DNA of 12,964 bases, taken from positions 1-12,964 of the forward strand of contig CAADVA010000039.1 in assembly GCA_900752345.1 (NCBI GenBank), written 5' to 3'. Under the pieces are notes generated by a model that was given only the letters and a program-made list of their open reading frames with translations, made no database searches and was not told the origin of the DNA. Positions 5,935 through 12,907 of this stretch are shown piece after piece. Position numbers and translations under genes: made by a program. Source of the DNA: an uncultured Collinsella sp. (GTDB taxonomy: Bacteria; Actinomycetota; Coriobacteriia; Coriobacteriales; Coriobacteriaceae). Position 1 is the stretch's first letter; each line of letters begins with the position of its first letter.

Positions 5935-7065
5935 CTAGGCGCGGTGCCAGTCGGTCAGGCAGGCATCGAGGGAGGCGATGAGCGCATCCTTGTCCATGTG
6001 ACGGCCGATGATGCACAGGCTCGTCATGCGGTCGCCCGTCTCGTCGTCCCAAATCTGCATGATCTCGGGGTTCTCGTCGATGATCTTCTGCTTCTCTCCC
6101 TCGGGCGCCGAGTCGACAAACAGGCCGTTCTCCATCAGGCGCATCTGGTGGCCAGCCTGCTCAAACATGTAGCACATGTCCGGATCGCCGGTCTGCCACA
6201 ACGGACCCTTGACGCGAATGACCTCGTCGGGCCACTCCTGCTCAACAAAATCGGTGAACTTCTGCAGGTCAAACGGCTTGCGGCGCGAGTACACAAAGGT
6301 CTCGATGTCGTACTCGAGCACCTCGGGGTCGTCGTGCTCCTCGGGATGCTCCATGGCCTCGATCCAGGCGGCGGAGTTGTAGGCGCGCATAAAGTCGAAG
6401 CGGTCGGTGTCGAGCAGCTCCTCCATGGGGACCTCACCGTTTTGGGCCTCGACGATCACGGCGTCCTTCTGCAGGCTGCGCACGATAGCCTTGAGCTCGG
6501 CGATCTGCTCAGGGCTCACGGTATCGGTCTTGTTGAGGATCAACGTGGAGCAAAACTCGATCTGCTGGATGAGCAGGCTCTCGATGTCGTCCTCGTCGAT
6601 ATCCTCGGCCAGCAGGTCGCGACCGCCGTTGAACTCGTCGTACATGCGGGCGCAGTCGACCACGGCCACGATGTTGTCGAGCGCGAGCTTGGGCTCGCCG
6701 CCCACCTTGGCCTCGTCGCAGAAGCTCGAGATGGTGTAGGCGATGGGGATGGGCTCGCAAATGCCCGAGGCCTCGATGATGATGTAGTCGAAGTTGCCCG
6801 AATCGGCGATGCCCTGCAGCTGGTTGGCAAGGTCGTCCGAAAGCGTGCAGCAGATGCAGCCGTTGGTGAGCGGGATGAGGTCATCGGTCTCGGAAAGGCC
6901 GCCGTCGGCGATAAGGCTGGCGTCGACGTTGATCTCGCCGATGTCGTTGACGATCACGGCGGCGCGGATGCCGCCGTCGTTAGCGAGGATGTGGTTGAGC
7001 AGCGTGGTCTTGCCGGCACCGAGGTATCCGGTAAGCATGATGATCTTCACGGGTTTGTTGGGCAT
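5935..7065 (-). CDS. CobW/COG0523-family GTPase (putative metal chaperone)
   Basis: A 376-aa cytosolic G3E P-loop GTPase. Walker A is GYLGAGKT (13-20), the metal-binding CxCC motif is C70-I-C72-C73 in NGCICC, the switch region is IIIEASGICEP, and NKTD (178-181) gives guanine specificity. The C-terminal part from about residue 240 is a CobW_C-type domain ending in an IGRHMD-type segment. COG0523 proteins deliver zinc, cobalt or iron to target enzymes at the cost of GTP; the metal here cannot be told from sequence. The start is ATG 7065 because AAGGAGG at 7070-7076 directly precedes it; the in-frame ATG at 7086 has no ribosome binding site. I saw no convincing Zur-type palindrome upstream. It lies 86 nt after the ArsC-like gene and ends in a strong terminator. 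Confidence 0.88.
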   Translation of the reverse strand: MPNKPVKIIMLTGYLGAGKTTLLNHILANDGGIRAAVIVNDIGEINVDASLIADGGLSETDDLIPLTNGCICCTLSDDLANQLQGIADSGNFDYIIIEASGICEPIPIAYTISSFCDEAKVGGEPKLALDNIVAVVDCARMYDEFNGGRDLLAEDIDEDDIESLLIQQIEFCSTLILNKTDTVSPEQIAELKAIVRSLQKDAVIVEAQNGEVPMEELLDTDRFDFMRAYNSAAWIEAMEHPEEHDDPEVLEYDIETFVYSRRKPFDLQKFTDFVEQEWPDEVIRVKGPLWQTGDPDMCYMFEQAGHQMRLMENGLFVDSAPEGEKQKIIDENPEIMQIWDDETGDRMTSLCIIGRHMDKDALIASLDACLTDWHRA

Positions 7066-7069
7066 GTGC

Positions 7070-7076
7070 CCTCCTT
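7070..7076 (-). promoter_or_regulatory. Ribosome binding site deciding the CobW-family start
   Basis: AAGGAGG on the minus strand lies 4 nt before ATG 7065. It falls inside the coding frame of the longer ATG 7086 version, which argues against that longer form. Confidence 0.7.
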
Positions 7077-7151
7077 TGTTAGACATGGCTTACAGTTGAA
7101 TCTTATGCCAAACGCCTGCTCTTATACCCACGCTCCGGCAAATAACACAAG

Positions 7152-7493
7152 CTACTCCCAGGCTCCCCATACATCGGGGCAATAACCGACGGTGGCCTTC
7201 TTGCCGTTGCGCACGATGGGCTCGGCTAGAACCTGCTGGTTCTCGAGCAGCTTGTCGAAGCGCTGGCTAGGGGTGAGGTGCTGGATGAGCGCGAGCGTCT
7301 CCTCGTCCTTGGCTTTGGGGTTGAGCAGCTTGTCGATGCCGCCGACCGCCTGCATCACGCTCGTGAGCTCGCCCTTGCTCATCTCCTTTTCCTTAAGGTC
7401 GATAAACTGCACCTTAATGCGGCGCTCTTTGAAGAAGCGCTGTGCTTTCTTGGTATCGAAGGACTTTTTGGTGCCAAAAATCTGCACGTTCAT
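7152..7493 (-). CDS. ArsC/Spx-family thioredoxin-fold protein with the catalytic Cys replaced by Ser
   Basis: A 113-aa protein of the arsenate reductase/Spx/YffB superfamily. The N-terminus NVQIFGTKKSFDTKKAQRFF matches the family's first strand and helix. The position that is normally the redox or catalytic cysteine (as in YffB 'KNCDT' or the related 'TKKC' form) is Ser11, codon TCC. The middle (LNPKAKDEE) and the end (PIVRNGKKATVGYCPDVW) follow the family pattern; the only Cys is near the C-terminus (~104). Without the N-terminal Cys it should not act as a classic arsenate reductase; a binding or regulatory role, as for Spx-like proteins, is possible. It begins 17 nt after the flavodoxin-like gene and is probably co-transcribed. 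The ribosome binding site is weak (GGCGGAA). Confidence 0.8.
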   Translation of the reverse strand: MNVQIFGTKKSFDTKKAQRFFKERRIKVQFIDLKEKEMSKGELTSVMQAVGGIDKLLNPKAKDEETLALIQHLTPSQRFDKLLENQQVLAEPIVRNGKKATVGYCPDVWGAWE

Positions 7494-7510
7494 GTATTTG
7501 TTCCGCCGTT

Positions 7511-8134
7511 CTACCTGATGAAGTTGGTCGTTGCTCGATCTGCCTCGGGTGCGTTTATGCCGACGGCCTGTCCTGCCTCGATACAGCGAAGGAGCCAGGC
7601 CATGTTTTTGCCGATGTTGCGCATGGTGGCAAGGCCCTCGGCGTCCCCATTGGCGTCGCCGGGCACGCGACCAAACACGTTGTTCCAGTACGTGGAGGCA
7701 ACCACGGGCATCTGGTTGATGGTGAAGTACTTATTGAGCACGTCGAAGGTCGTCGACGTGCCGCCGCGACGGGCGACGGCGATGGCAGCGCCCGGCTTGT
7801 GCGCAAAGGCCTTGCTGCCGGCATAGAAGGCGCGATCGAGGGCCGAGAGGATGCGGCCGCTGGGGGGCGCGTAGTAGACGGGCGAGCCAAAGACAAAGCC
7901 ATCTGCCTGCTCGGCGGCAGCGATGAGCTCGTTCACCACGTCGTCGTCAAAGGTGCAGCGACCACCAAGCTTGCCGCACTGGCCGCAACCGATGCAATCG
8001 CGAATGGGCTTGGCGCCCAACTGAAACACCTCGGTATCAATGCCCTCGGTATTGAGCTGCTCGGCGACCTCGGCGAGTGCACGGGCGGTGTTGCCGTTTG
8101 CCTTGGGGCTGCCATTGACCAAAAGAACCTTCAT
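7511..8134 (-). CDS. Flavodoxin-fold NAD(P)H-dependent oxidoreductase with a putative Fe-S cluster motif
   Basis: A 207-aa flavodoxin-like protein. The FMN-phosphate loop is GSPKANGNTAR (8-18), a cysteine group C47-x2-C50-x2-C53-x6-C60 follows, and GSPVYYAPPSG (83-93) forms the second flavin loop. The spacing fits the compact cluster motif of iron-sulfur flavoproteins (CX2CX2CX4-7C), so it may carry a 4Fe-4S cluster and FMN and pass electrons in an anaerobe. Many gut-bacterial flavodoxin-family proteins share the layout, and substrates are mostly unknown. ATG 8134 is preferred over GTG 8137 because AGGGAG at 8141-8146 is then 6 nt away. It is the first gene of a likely run with the ArsC-like and CobW genes. 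Confidence 0.82.
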   Translation of the reverse strand: MKVLLVNGSPKANGNTARALAEVAEQLNTEGIDTEVFQLGAKPIRDCIGCGQCGKLGGRCTFDDDVVNELIAAAEQADGFVFGSPVYYAPPSGRILSALDRAFYAGSKAFAHKPGAAIAVARRGGTSTTFDVLNKYFTINQMPVVASTYWNNVFGRVPGDANGDAEGLATMRNIGKNMAWLLRCIEAGQAVGINAPEADRATTNFIR

Positions 8135-8143
8135 CACAAACTC

Positions 8144-8171
8144 CCTCTGCTTTTGGTGACTTCTGCAGAGG
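8144..8171 (-). promoter_or_regulatory. Small hairpin overlapping the flavodoxin-gene ribosome binding site
   Basis: CCTCTGC (8144-8150) and GCAGAGG (8165-8171) form a 7-bp stem with a 14-nt loop. The arm nearest the gene overlaps the AGAGGGAG ribosome binding site, so folding could reduce translation. The stem is short and may be chance. Confidence 0.25.
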
Positions 8172-8208
8172 ATTATCGCACGATGGGGGAGGCGGCGCGG
8201 GCGCGGTG

Positions 8209-9216
8209 CTAATCCAGTTTGGTACCTGGCACCTGCACGGCTTTCCCGAGCAACGCTTTGAGCTCGTTCAAAATGGAAACGGGTTGTCGATCGACAGCGT
8301 CCAGATGAAGCGTCGCTACACGAATGGGTGGCTGATATTCAAGCGAGCCGATGAGCACGGGAGAACCCAGGAACCGCTCGATTTCTTCCGCGATCGCGTC
8401 GGTCTCTTCGGGATCAAAGTCGTCGAAAAGCGCCACGAATGTCGGCCCCGTCGAGCGGAACAGGCGACCCTTGCCGCGCGAGCATTCCATGAGGCAGGCG
8501 GCGCTTTCTGCCAAAACGCGGTCGCCCGCATCAAAGCCAAAGCGGGCATTGACCTGAGCGATATCGTCGATTTTAATGGCGATCAAACCCGCCTTGCGCG
8601 CCACGCGACGCATTTCGCCAATGGCGTTGACCAAGGCGTGAATATCGCCCAGGCCGGTCACGAAATCAGTTGTATCTGCCAAGCTTCGGTTGATGATAAT
8701 GCCCACGTACATGTTAGGTTCGGTATCGGTGCCGTCCAAGCGGTAGCCCGTGCAGTCGCAAAGCGCGTATTTTCCGGTGGCATCCATTACGCGATACTGC
8801 ATGTAGTGGAAGTGCCACGTGCCGTTTATCACCATGTCGAGCTCGGCGCGTACGTTGTCGCGGTCCTCGGGATGAACGCGGGCAAGCCACATATCGACCG
8901 AGTTAAAAGGGTGTTGGGAGGGCAGGTCAAAATCGCGCACGGCGTTAACCGACCATTGCGATTCGCCCGTATCGAGGTTAAGGATGAACGGATAGCGCGT
9001 CTCGGAGCTCATGGAGATCGCTTGGAACACCCGGTCGTTGCAGGGAAGCTGATCGACGATTGGGCGTTGCGGCGCGTCATTGTCTTTCGGCTGCTGCACA
9101 CGATGCATAAGCTTATAGCGATACATCTTGCGATCGGCATCCATCGTCATCTGGCGGCGCGTGTCGCCGGCAAGTGGATCGACGCGCGAGCAGCCAAAGC
9201 TAAAGCTGCCGATCAT
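8209..9216 (-). CDS. C-terminal piece of a disrupted GGDEF-PAS-GGDEF protein
   Basis: An open stretch of 335 codons from ATG 9216. The first ~40 residues (SFSFGCSRVDP..., MTMDADRKMYRYK) are the tail of a GGDEF domain, not a natural N-terminus. A PAS domain follows (about 60-185, with WLARVHPEDRDNV), then a second GGDEF-type domain (about 188-310, TGLGDIHAL...) in which the GGDEF signature is replaced by STGPTF and cannot be catalytic. It continues in the same reading frame from the piece at 9262-9738, after one TAG and 15 sense codons. The ribosome binding site before ATG 9216 is poor (AAGGCG), so independent expression is doubtful. It aligns along its length with residues ~140-460 of the 905-aa protein encoded upstream. 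Confidence 0.75.
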   Translation of the reverse strand: MIGSFSFGCSRVDPLAGDTRRQMTMDADRKMYRYKLMHRVQQPKDNDAPQRPIVDQLPCNDRVFQAISMSSETRYPFILNLDTGESQWSVNAVRDFDLPSQHPFNSVDMWLARVHPEDRDNVRAELDMVINGTWHFHYMQYRVMDATGKYALCDCTGYRLDGTDTEPNMYVGIIINRSLADTTDFVTGLGDIHALVNAIGEMRRVARKAGLIAIKIDDIAQVNARFGFDAGDRVLAESAACLMECSRGKGRLFRSTGPTFVALFDDFDPEETDAIAEEIERFLGSPVLIGSLEYQPPIRVATLHLDAVDRQPVSILNELKALLGKAVQVPGTKLD

Positions 9217-9261
9217 GGGCGCCTTGCCACCTGAGCTCGCCTCGATCAGCCCGGCGCGTAC

Positions 9262-9738
9262 CTACTCCAAGCGCTGCTCGAGTTCAATCTCGTTTGCGGA
9301 GAGCGAGATGAGCACAAACTCGTCTCCACCGATGCGGAACAGCATCTCATCGTGCTCCATGGTTTCGGAGAGCGTGCGGCAGATGCTCAGAATATAGCGA
9401 TTGCCTTCGGCGTGGCCAAACCTATCATTGCAATGTTTTAGATGGTCGATGTCAATATAGGCGCAGGTGAAGGGGTCGCCTTTGTGCCAGAGTTGCTCGA
9501 CGTGACGGTCGAATCCGTTGCGGTTGCCCAAGTTGGTGAGCGGGTCGATATAGGCGTTGCTCTCAAGCAGCCGGCGCTCTTGTTGCAGGATGGCATGCGT
9601 CTTTTGCAGCTGCTCACCAACGGCGCGTAGCCCAGTGGGCAGCGCGGCAACATCGAGTTCGGCGGTCGAGACGCCATTCGCAAGTCGCTGAAGATAGACA
9701 ATAATCGATTGCTCGCCCATGCGGTACGACTCGTTCAT
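9262..9738 (-). CDS. N-terminal piece of the disrupted GGDEF protein
   Basis: 158 codons with a helical N-terminus (to about residue 65), then a GGDEF domain with DPLTNLGNRNGF, YIDIDHLKHCND and an intact RIGGDEFVLI signature. Diguanylate cyclases join two GTP into cyclic di-GMP. The domain is cut ~15 residues past GGDEF by TAG 9264-9262, so the last part of the fold is missing and activity is unlikely. No inhibitory RxxD site is seen (ExxE at that spacing). The start is ATG 9738 with AAGGAGG at 9748-9754; an in-frame ATG at 9765 would place that site inside the gene. Confidence 0.75.
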   Translation of the reverse strand: MNESYRMGEQSIIVYLQRLANGVSTAELDVAALPTGLRAVGEQLQKTHAILQQERRLLESNAYIDPLTNLGNRNGFDRHVEQLWHKGDPFTCAYIDIDHLKHCNDRFGHAEGNRYILSICRTLSETMEHDEMLFRIGGDEFVLISLSANEIELEQRLE

Positions 9739-9747
9739 GATGGATAA

Positions 9748-9754
9748 CCTCCTT
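9748..9754 (-). promoter_or_regulatory. Ribosome binding site deciding the GGDEF-piece start
   Basis: AAGGAGG on the minus strand lies 9 nt before ATG 9738 and lies within the frame of the alternative ATG 9765, ruling that one out. A strong ribosome binding site on a broken gene suggests recent loss. Confidence 0.6.
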
Positions 9755-9776
9755 GGGCGGAACAATGGTTTGTATC

Positions 9777-9807
9777 ATATCCCCAATTCGGTTTGAATTG
9801 GGGATAT
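9777..9807. promoter_or_regulatory. Perfect 13-bp palindrome between the two cyclic-di-GMP genes
   Basis: ATATCCCCAATTC (9777-9789) and its exact mirror (9795-9807) surround GGTTT. Neither side is followed by a T-run. On the minus strand the downstream edge gives TATGAT (9774-9779), a good -10 element for the disrupted GGDEF gene, so the palindrome may be an operator overlapping that promoter. It could also act as a hairpin that ends or buffers the transcript of the large gene. Confidence 0.6.
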
Positions 9808-9865
9808 AAGTTAGCTAATGGAGGCAAATTCCCCCTTCGGCGGTGGCGTTTTGCGCGCGAGCGTA

Positions 9866-12583
9866 TCAGTTGTTATTGCCACCATCGAGCAATGCCTCAA
9901 AATCCTTCGCCGGCATGGGACGGTAGTAGAGGAAGCCCTGAGCGTAGCGGGCGCCCATTTGTCGTAGCATGTTTGCCTGCTCATTTGTCTCGACGCCTTC
10001 AACCACGACGGGCAGATGGAGCGACTGCGCCATCTCGAGCATCGATGACACGATCTGCGCGCTGCGGCCTTGATCGCGGTCGGTGGGCACAAAGGTGCGG
10101 TCGAGCTTGATGACGTCGACGTTGACGTTCTTGAGCATCGCGAGCGTGGACTGGCCGGTGCCAAAATCGTCCATGTAGGTCGAGAAGCCACGGGTGTGCA
10201 GATCCGCGGTCAGCTTATCCACGGCCTCGGACTCTCCGGTATAGGCGGTCTCGGTGATCTCGATGTGCATGAGTTCGGGCGGCAGGTTGTACTGGGCGGC
10301 GAGCGACCCCATATGCTCGGCGACATCGCAGGCAAGAATGTCTACGCGCGACACATTGAGGGAAATCGGAACCACGCGAAGTCCTCGATTGAGGCGCTCG
10401 CGGAGCCACATGGCGACGCCCTGCCAAACATATTTGTCGAGCGTCACTACAAAGCCGCTTTCCTCGAGTGCGGGGATAAACGTTGCGGGCGAAATGAGAG
10501 AGCCGTCCTTGTTAATCCAGCGGGTGAGTGCTTCGGCGCCAATAATCTCGCCGGTTTCCATATCGACCTGGGGCTGAAGATAGTACGTGATGCGACCATT
10601 TGACAGCGCGTACTGGAATTCGGTCAGCGTGCGGTTGAACACGATTTCGCGCTTGTACTCCTCGGGGCAAAAAATGGCAATGCGCTCCTTAAAGTCGTTT
10701 TTTGCGCGCCGATTGGTAAACATGGCCTTTGCCTGCGCATCGATGGTGATCTCCTCATTGGAATCGATGGGGTAAACGCCCATGGACGGCCAAAAACCTA
10801 CGCCGCCATCATACCTGGCTACTGCCTCGCGAACGCGGTTGTAGATTTGATGGACGGTGATGTGCTTAAAGGGGATGAGTACGCAAAAGTCATCTTGGCC
10901 CCAGTACCCTGCGACGCCCATGTCGGCATTCTCGATGTCCTTGAGGACCGTGCCCACATCGGCAAGCAGGCGGTCGCCTTCGGCCTGTCCATACCATTCG
11001 TTAAACAGGCGCATGTGGCCCATGTCGACCGTGGCGATGCACCAGGCGCCGTCGCGTCTTGCCTCGAGAAAAGCGTTGGCGCGCCGCATAAACTCGCTGG
11101 GTCGATAGAGACCCGTGAGCGAGTCGATACGTTCGGCGATGGCGCTTTTGCGCTCAGCCTCGGGTATGGGGAGGCTGTCGTTGGGAACAAGCCCGCCGGC
11201 CGTGCGAAGGCGACGGTTGAGTTCGCCTAAAACGGCGGTCGCTTGATGGGTTAAGTGCTCGTAAAAGGCCGGGACGACAAGGCAGACGGGAGTAATGGTG
11301 TCGCCTGCGATTCGAACAGGAGCGAAAACGGCCTCTTTAAGGTGGCGGGTCAGTTGCTCGAATGCCTCGTGGTCTAGGTCGTTGCTGAGCACGACGAACT
11401 GAACGCTTCGTGAACGGTAGACCCGGCTCCTGCCGCGAGTGATCGACAGCATACGGCCTGCGTATTCGGCAAGCATGTTGTCGACGGCCTCGGCCCCGTA
11501 GAGCTCGTTGAGCTTTGTCGTGCCACGAACGCGCACCGCTATAAGCCCTGTCTCGCAACGATCGCGGCGGCAGGCGTCGATGGCGTTGGCCAGCATGCGC
11601 TGCGTTCCGAGGCCTGTGGCGGCGTCGACGGTTTCGGCAAGTGAGTGGTTGACGAGCTCGCCGACATAGAGCGAGGGGACATTTCCGTCGCCGTCGATAC
11701 GAAACCCGCGAGCACGGCAAAGGACGTAGTCGCCGACGGCGTTGCGCACACGATACTGCATGACGCGACGGTGCTTGGTGCCGTTGTAGACTTGGTCGAT
11801 GTCGTTGATGCAGGCCTCAAGGTCGTCGGGATGGACGCGCGTTTTCCAGTAATCGCGACAGTTGTCTATGTGCTCCGAGGGAAGGCCAAGATCGCGCAAG
11901 GCACCTTGTGACCAAAGGGTGCGATGTTTGTCCAAGTTCTCGATAAAGAAATATCGGCCCTCATTGAGCATCGAAAAGGCGTCAAAAATTCGATCGCTTA
12001 TTTCGAAGTCGTCGGCGTGAACTTGCGTGATATTGCGTCGATCGAGGTGCATGGCATGACGTAGCTTGTAGTCGTACATGCGATGGTCGGCATCGAGCGT
12101 CATGCGATTGGAAGCTTCGCCCAGGGCGGGGTCGGCATGTGACACTCCGTAGCTAAACGAGTGGGGCATCTCGGAATCGTTGTTTTTGAGCAGAACCGTT
12201 CGGCAGTGTTTCAGACGTTCGGCGAGGTCGTCCTCGGTTGCAATCGTAGATAGGATGGCAAACTCGTCGCCGCCTATGCGAAACGCCGCTTCGCCCACCT
12301 TCATATACAGATTAAGATAGAGACTTACCTGCAAGATATAGCGGTTGCCCTCGTCATGCCCAAAGACGTCGTTGCAGTGCTTGAGATTGTCGATATCGAT
12401 GAACGCCATGGTAACGGGGGCGTCCTGCTCCCAGAGTTCTTCGAGGGAGCGGGCAAAGCCGCCGCGGTTACCAAGCCCGGTAAGCTGGTCGGTAAAGGCG
12501 GTCCTGATCAGATCGTCTTGACGTTCGAGAAGGTCGCGGACGGTCTTTTCGAGCGTTTCGGTGTAATTGCTGACAGTTTCCAT
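9866..12583 (-). CDS. Large GGDEF-PAS-GGDEF-GGDEF-EAL cyclic-di-GMP protein
   Basis: A 905-aa soluble protein with five recognisable modules. GGDEF1 (~30-175) has DQLTGLGNR, FIDIDNLKHCND and an intact GGDEF (104-108) but no RxxD inhibitory site. A PAS domain (~195-315) has the WKTRVHPDD element. GGDEF2 (~318-440) has lost the signature (SRSVQF). GGDEF3 (~485-635) has GQDDF (562-566), degenerate. The EAL phosphodiesterase domain (~650-900) keeps all usual metal and catalytic positions: E684 in EAL, N743, E775, D805-D806 in DDFGTG, K826, E862 and Q882. It should therefore hydrolyse cyclic di-GMP and may also make it through GGDEF1; the PAS domain probably senses a ligand or partner. No membrane segment or signal peptide is seen. 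The ribosome binding site before ATG 12583 is weak; a TAG two codons upstream blocks any longer start. Confidence 0.9.
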   Translation of the reverse strand: METVSNYTETLEKTVRDLLERQDDLIRTAFTDQLTGLGNRGGFARSLEELWEQDAPVTMAFIDIDNLKHCNDVFGHDEGNRYILQVSLYLNLYMKVGEAAFRIGGDEFAILSTIATEDDLAERLKHCRTVLLKNNDSEMPHSFSYGVSHADPALGEASNRMTLDADHRMYDYKLRHAMHLDRRNITQVHADDFEISDRIFDAFSMLNEGRYFFIENLDKHRTLWSQGALRDLGLPSEHIDNCRDYWKTRVHPDDLEACINDIDQVYNGTKHRRVMQYRVRNAVGDYVLCRARGFRIDGDGNVPSLYVGELVNHSLAETVDAATGLGTQRMLANAIDACRRDRCETGLIAVRVRGTTKLNELYGAEAVDNMLAEYAGRMLSITRGRSRVYRSRSVQFVVLSNDLDHEAFEQLTRHLKEAVFAPVRIAGDTITPVCLVVPAFYEHLTHQATAVLGELNRRLRTAGGLVPNDSLPIPEAERKSAIAERIDSLTGLYRPSEFMRRANAFLEARRDGAWCIATVDMGHMRLFNEWYGQAEGDRLLADVGTVLKDIENADMGVAGYWGQDDFCVLIPFKHITVHQIYNRVREAVARYDGGVGFWPSMGVYPIDSNEEITIDAQAKAMFTNRRAKNDFKERIAIFCPEEYKREIVFNRTLTEFQYALSNGRITYYLQPQVDMETGEIIGAEALTRWINKDGSLISPATFIPALEESGFVVTLDKYVWQGVAMWLRERLNRGLRVVPISLNVSRVDILACDVAEHMGSLAAQYNLPPELMHIEITETAYTGESEAVDKLTADLHTRGFSTYMDDFGTGQSTLAMLKNVNVDVIKLDRTFVPTDRDQGRSAQIVSSMLEMAQSLHLPVVVEGVETNEQANMLRQMGARYAQGFLYYRPMPAKDFEALLDGGNNN

Positions 12584-12907
12584 GTTCTAAGTGGCTTTCT
12601 GAGGTCGGGGCGGATTGCGTCGGGCGAGCTCGTTGTGTACACGCGTCGTTGCTCAGCGCTTTGCATGTATCCAGGCCCCCGCCTTGCCGCGTTGTTGAGT
12701 TAATTTGCCGGCTAATGTTCGCTGTTGATAACAGCTGAGTAGTGTAAACAATAGTGCACAATTATATATGGGTGCACATGCTGTGGGCGGCTATTGTTCG
12801 ACAGGCGGTAGCGCGACGATGCGATGTTCGATAAAAATGCGACTGGGACGATATATGTTGACGGGTATACTTGTCCCGTTTGAATTTGTGGGGACGGAGA
12901 TGGTCGC
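12584..12907. other. Divergent intergenic region with several palindromes
   Basis: About 324 bp with no convincing gene. It holds GCTGTT-GAT-AACAGC at 12721-12735, two GTGCAC sites at 12754-12759 and 12772-12777 either side of an AT-rich core (AATTATATATGG), and GTGTACAC at 12635-12642. The AT-rich core contains TATAAT on the minus strand, a candidate -10 for the large GGDEF/EAL gene. That would leave a leader of about 180 nt. Toward the patatin gene there is TTGACG at 12858-12863 and a separate TATACT at 12866-12871, which are too close together to form one promoter; a weak TGAATT lies 17 bp beyond TTGACG. No cyclic-di-GMP riboswitch core was found. Confidence 0.45.

Larger units (their letters stand above)
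8209..9738 (-). pseudogene. GGDEF-PAS-GGDEF gene interrupted by an in-frame TAG
   Basis: The two open pieces 9738-9262 and 9216-8209 share one frame. Reading through the TAG at 9264-9262 restores a continuous ~509-codon protein that aligns with the upstream paralogue: ERLKHCRTVL against QRLE(stop)VRAGL. The stop falls in the first GGDEF domain, after the GGDEF loop but before its last helix and strand. The simplest cause is a single substitution such as CAG to TAG. No frameshift is needed. Confidence 0.75.

Noticed and set aside
5834..6052. N-terminal extension of TrmL up to 6052
   Set aside because: The extension would be translated through the terminator hairpin and the CobW 3' end, while ATG 5833 has a good ribosome binding site and matches the family start.
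7066..7151. Zur-type operator before the CobW gene
   Set aside because: No AT-rich palindrome of the expected type is visible; CobW genes are often zinc-regulated, but the sequence does not show it here.
5917..7185. A 422-codon open frame on the plus strand
   Set aside because: It is opposite the CobW-family GTPase, which has clear Walker A, CxCC and NKTD motifs; the plus-strand product is Val/Leu/Asp-rich with no family features.
8206..9234. A 342-codon open frame on the plus strand
   Set aside because: Antisense to the PAS-GGDEF piece, whose product aligns with the neighbouring paralogue; the plus-strand translation has no motif.
9217..9264. Frameshift as the cause of the split GGDEF gene
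   Set aside because: Both pieces use the same reading frame; one TAG alone accounts for the split.
12584..12780. Cyclic-di-GMP riboswitch in the leader of the GGDEF/EAL gene
   Set aside because: I looked for the conserved GEMM-type core (a GCACAGGGCAAACC-like block) on the minus strand and did not find it.
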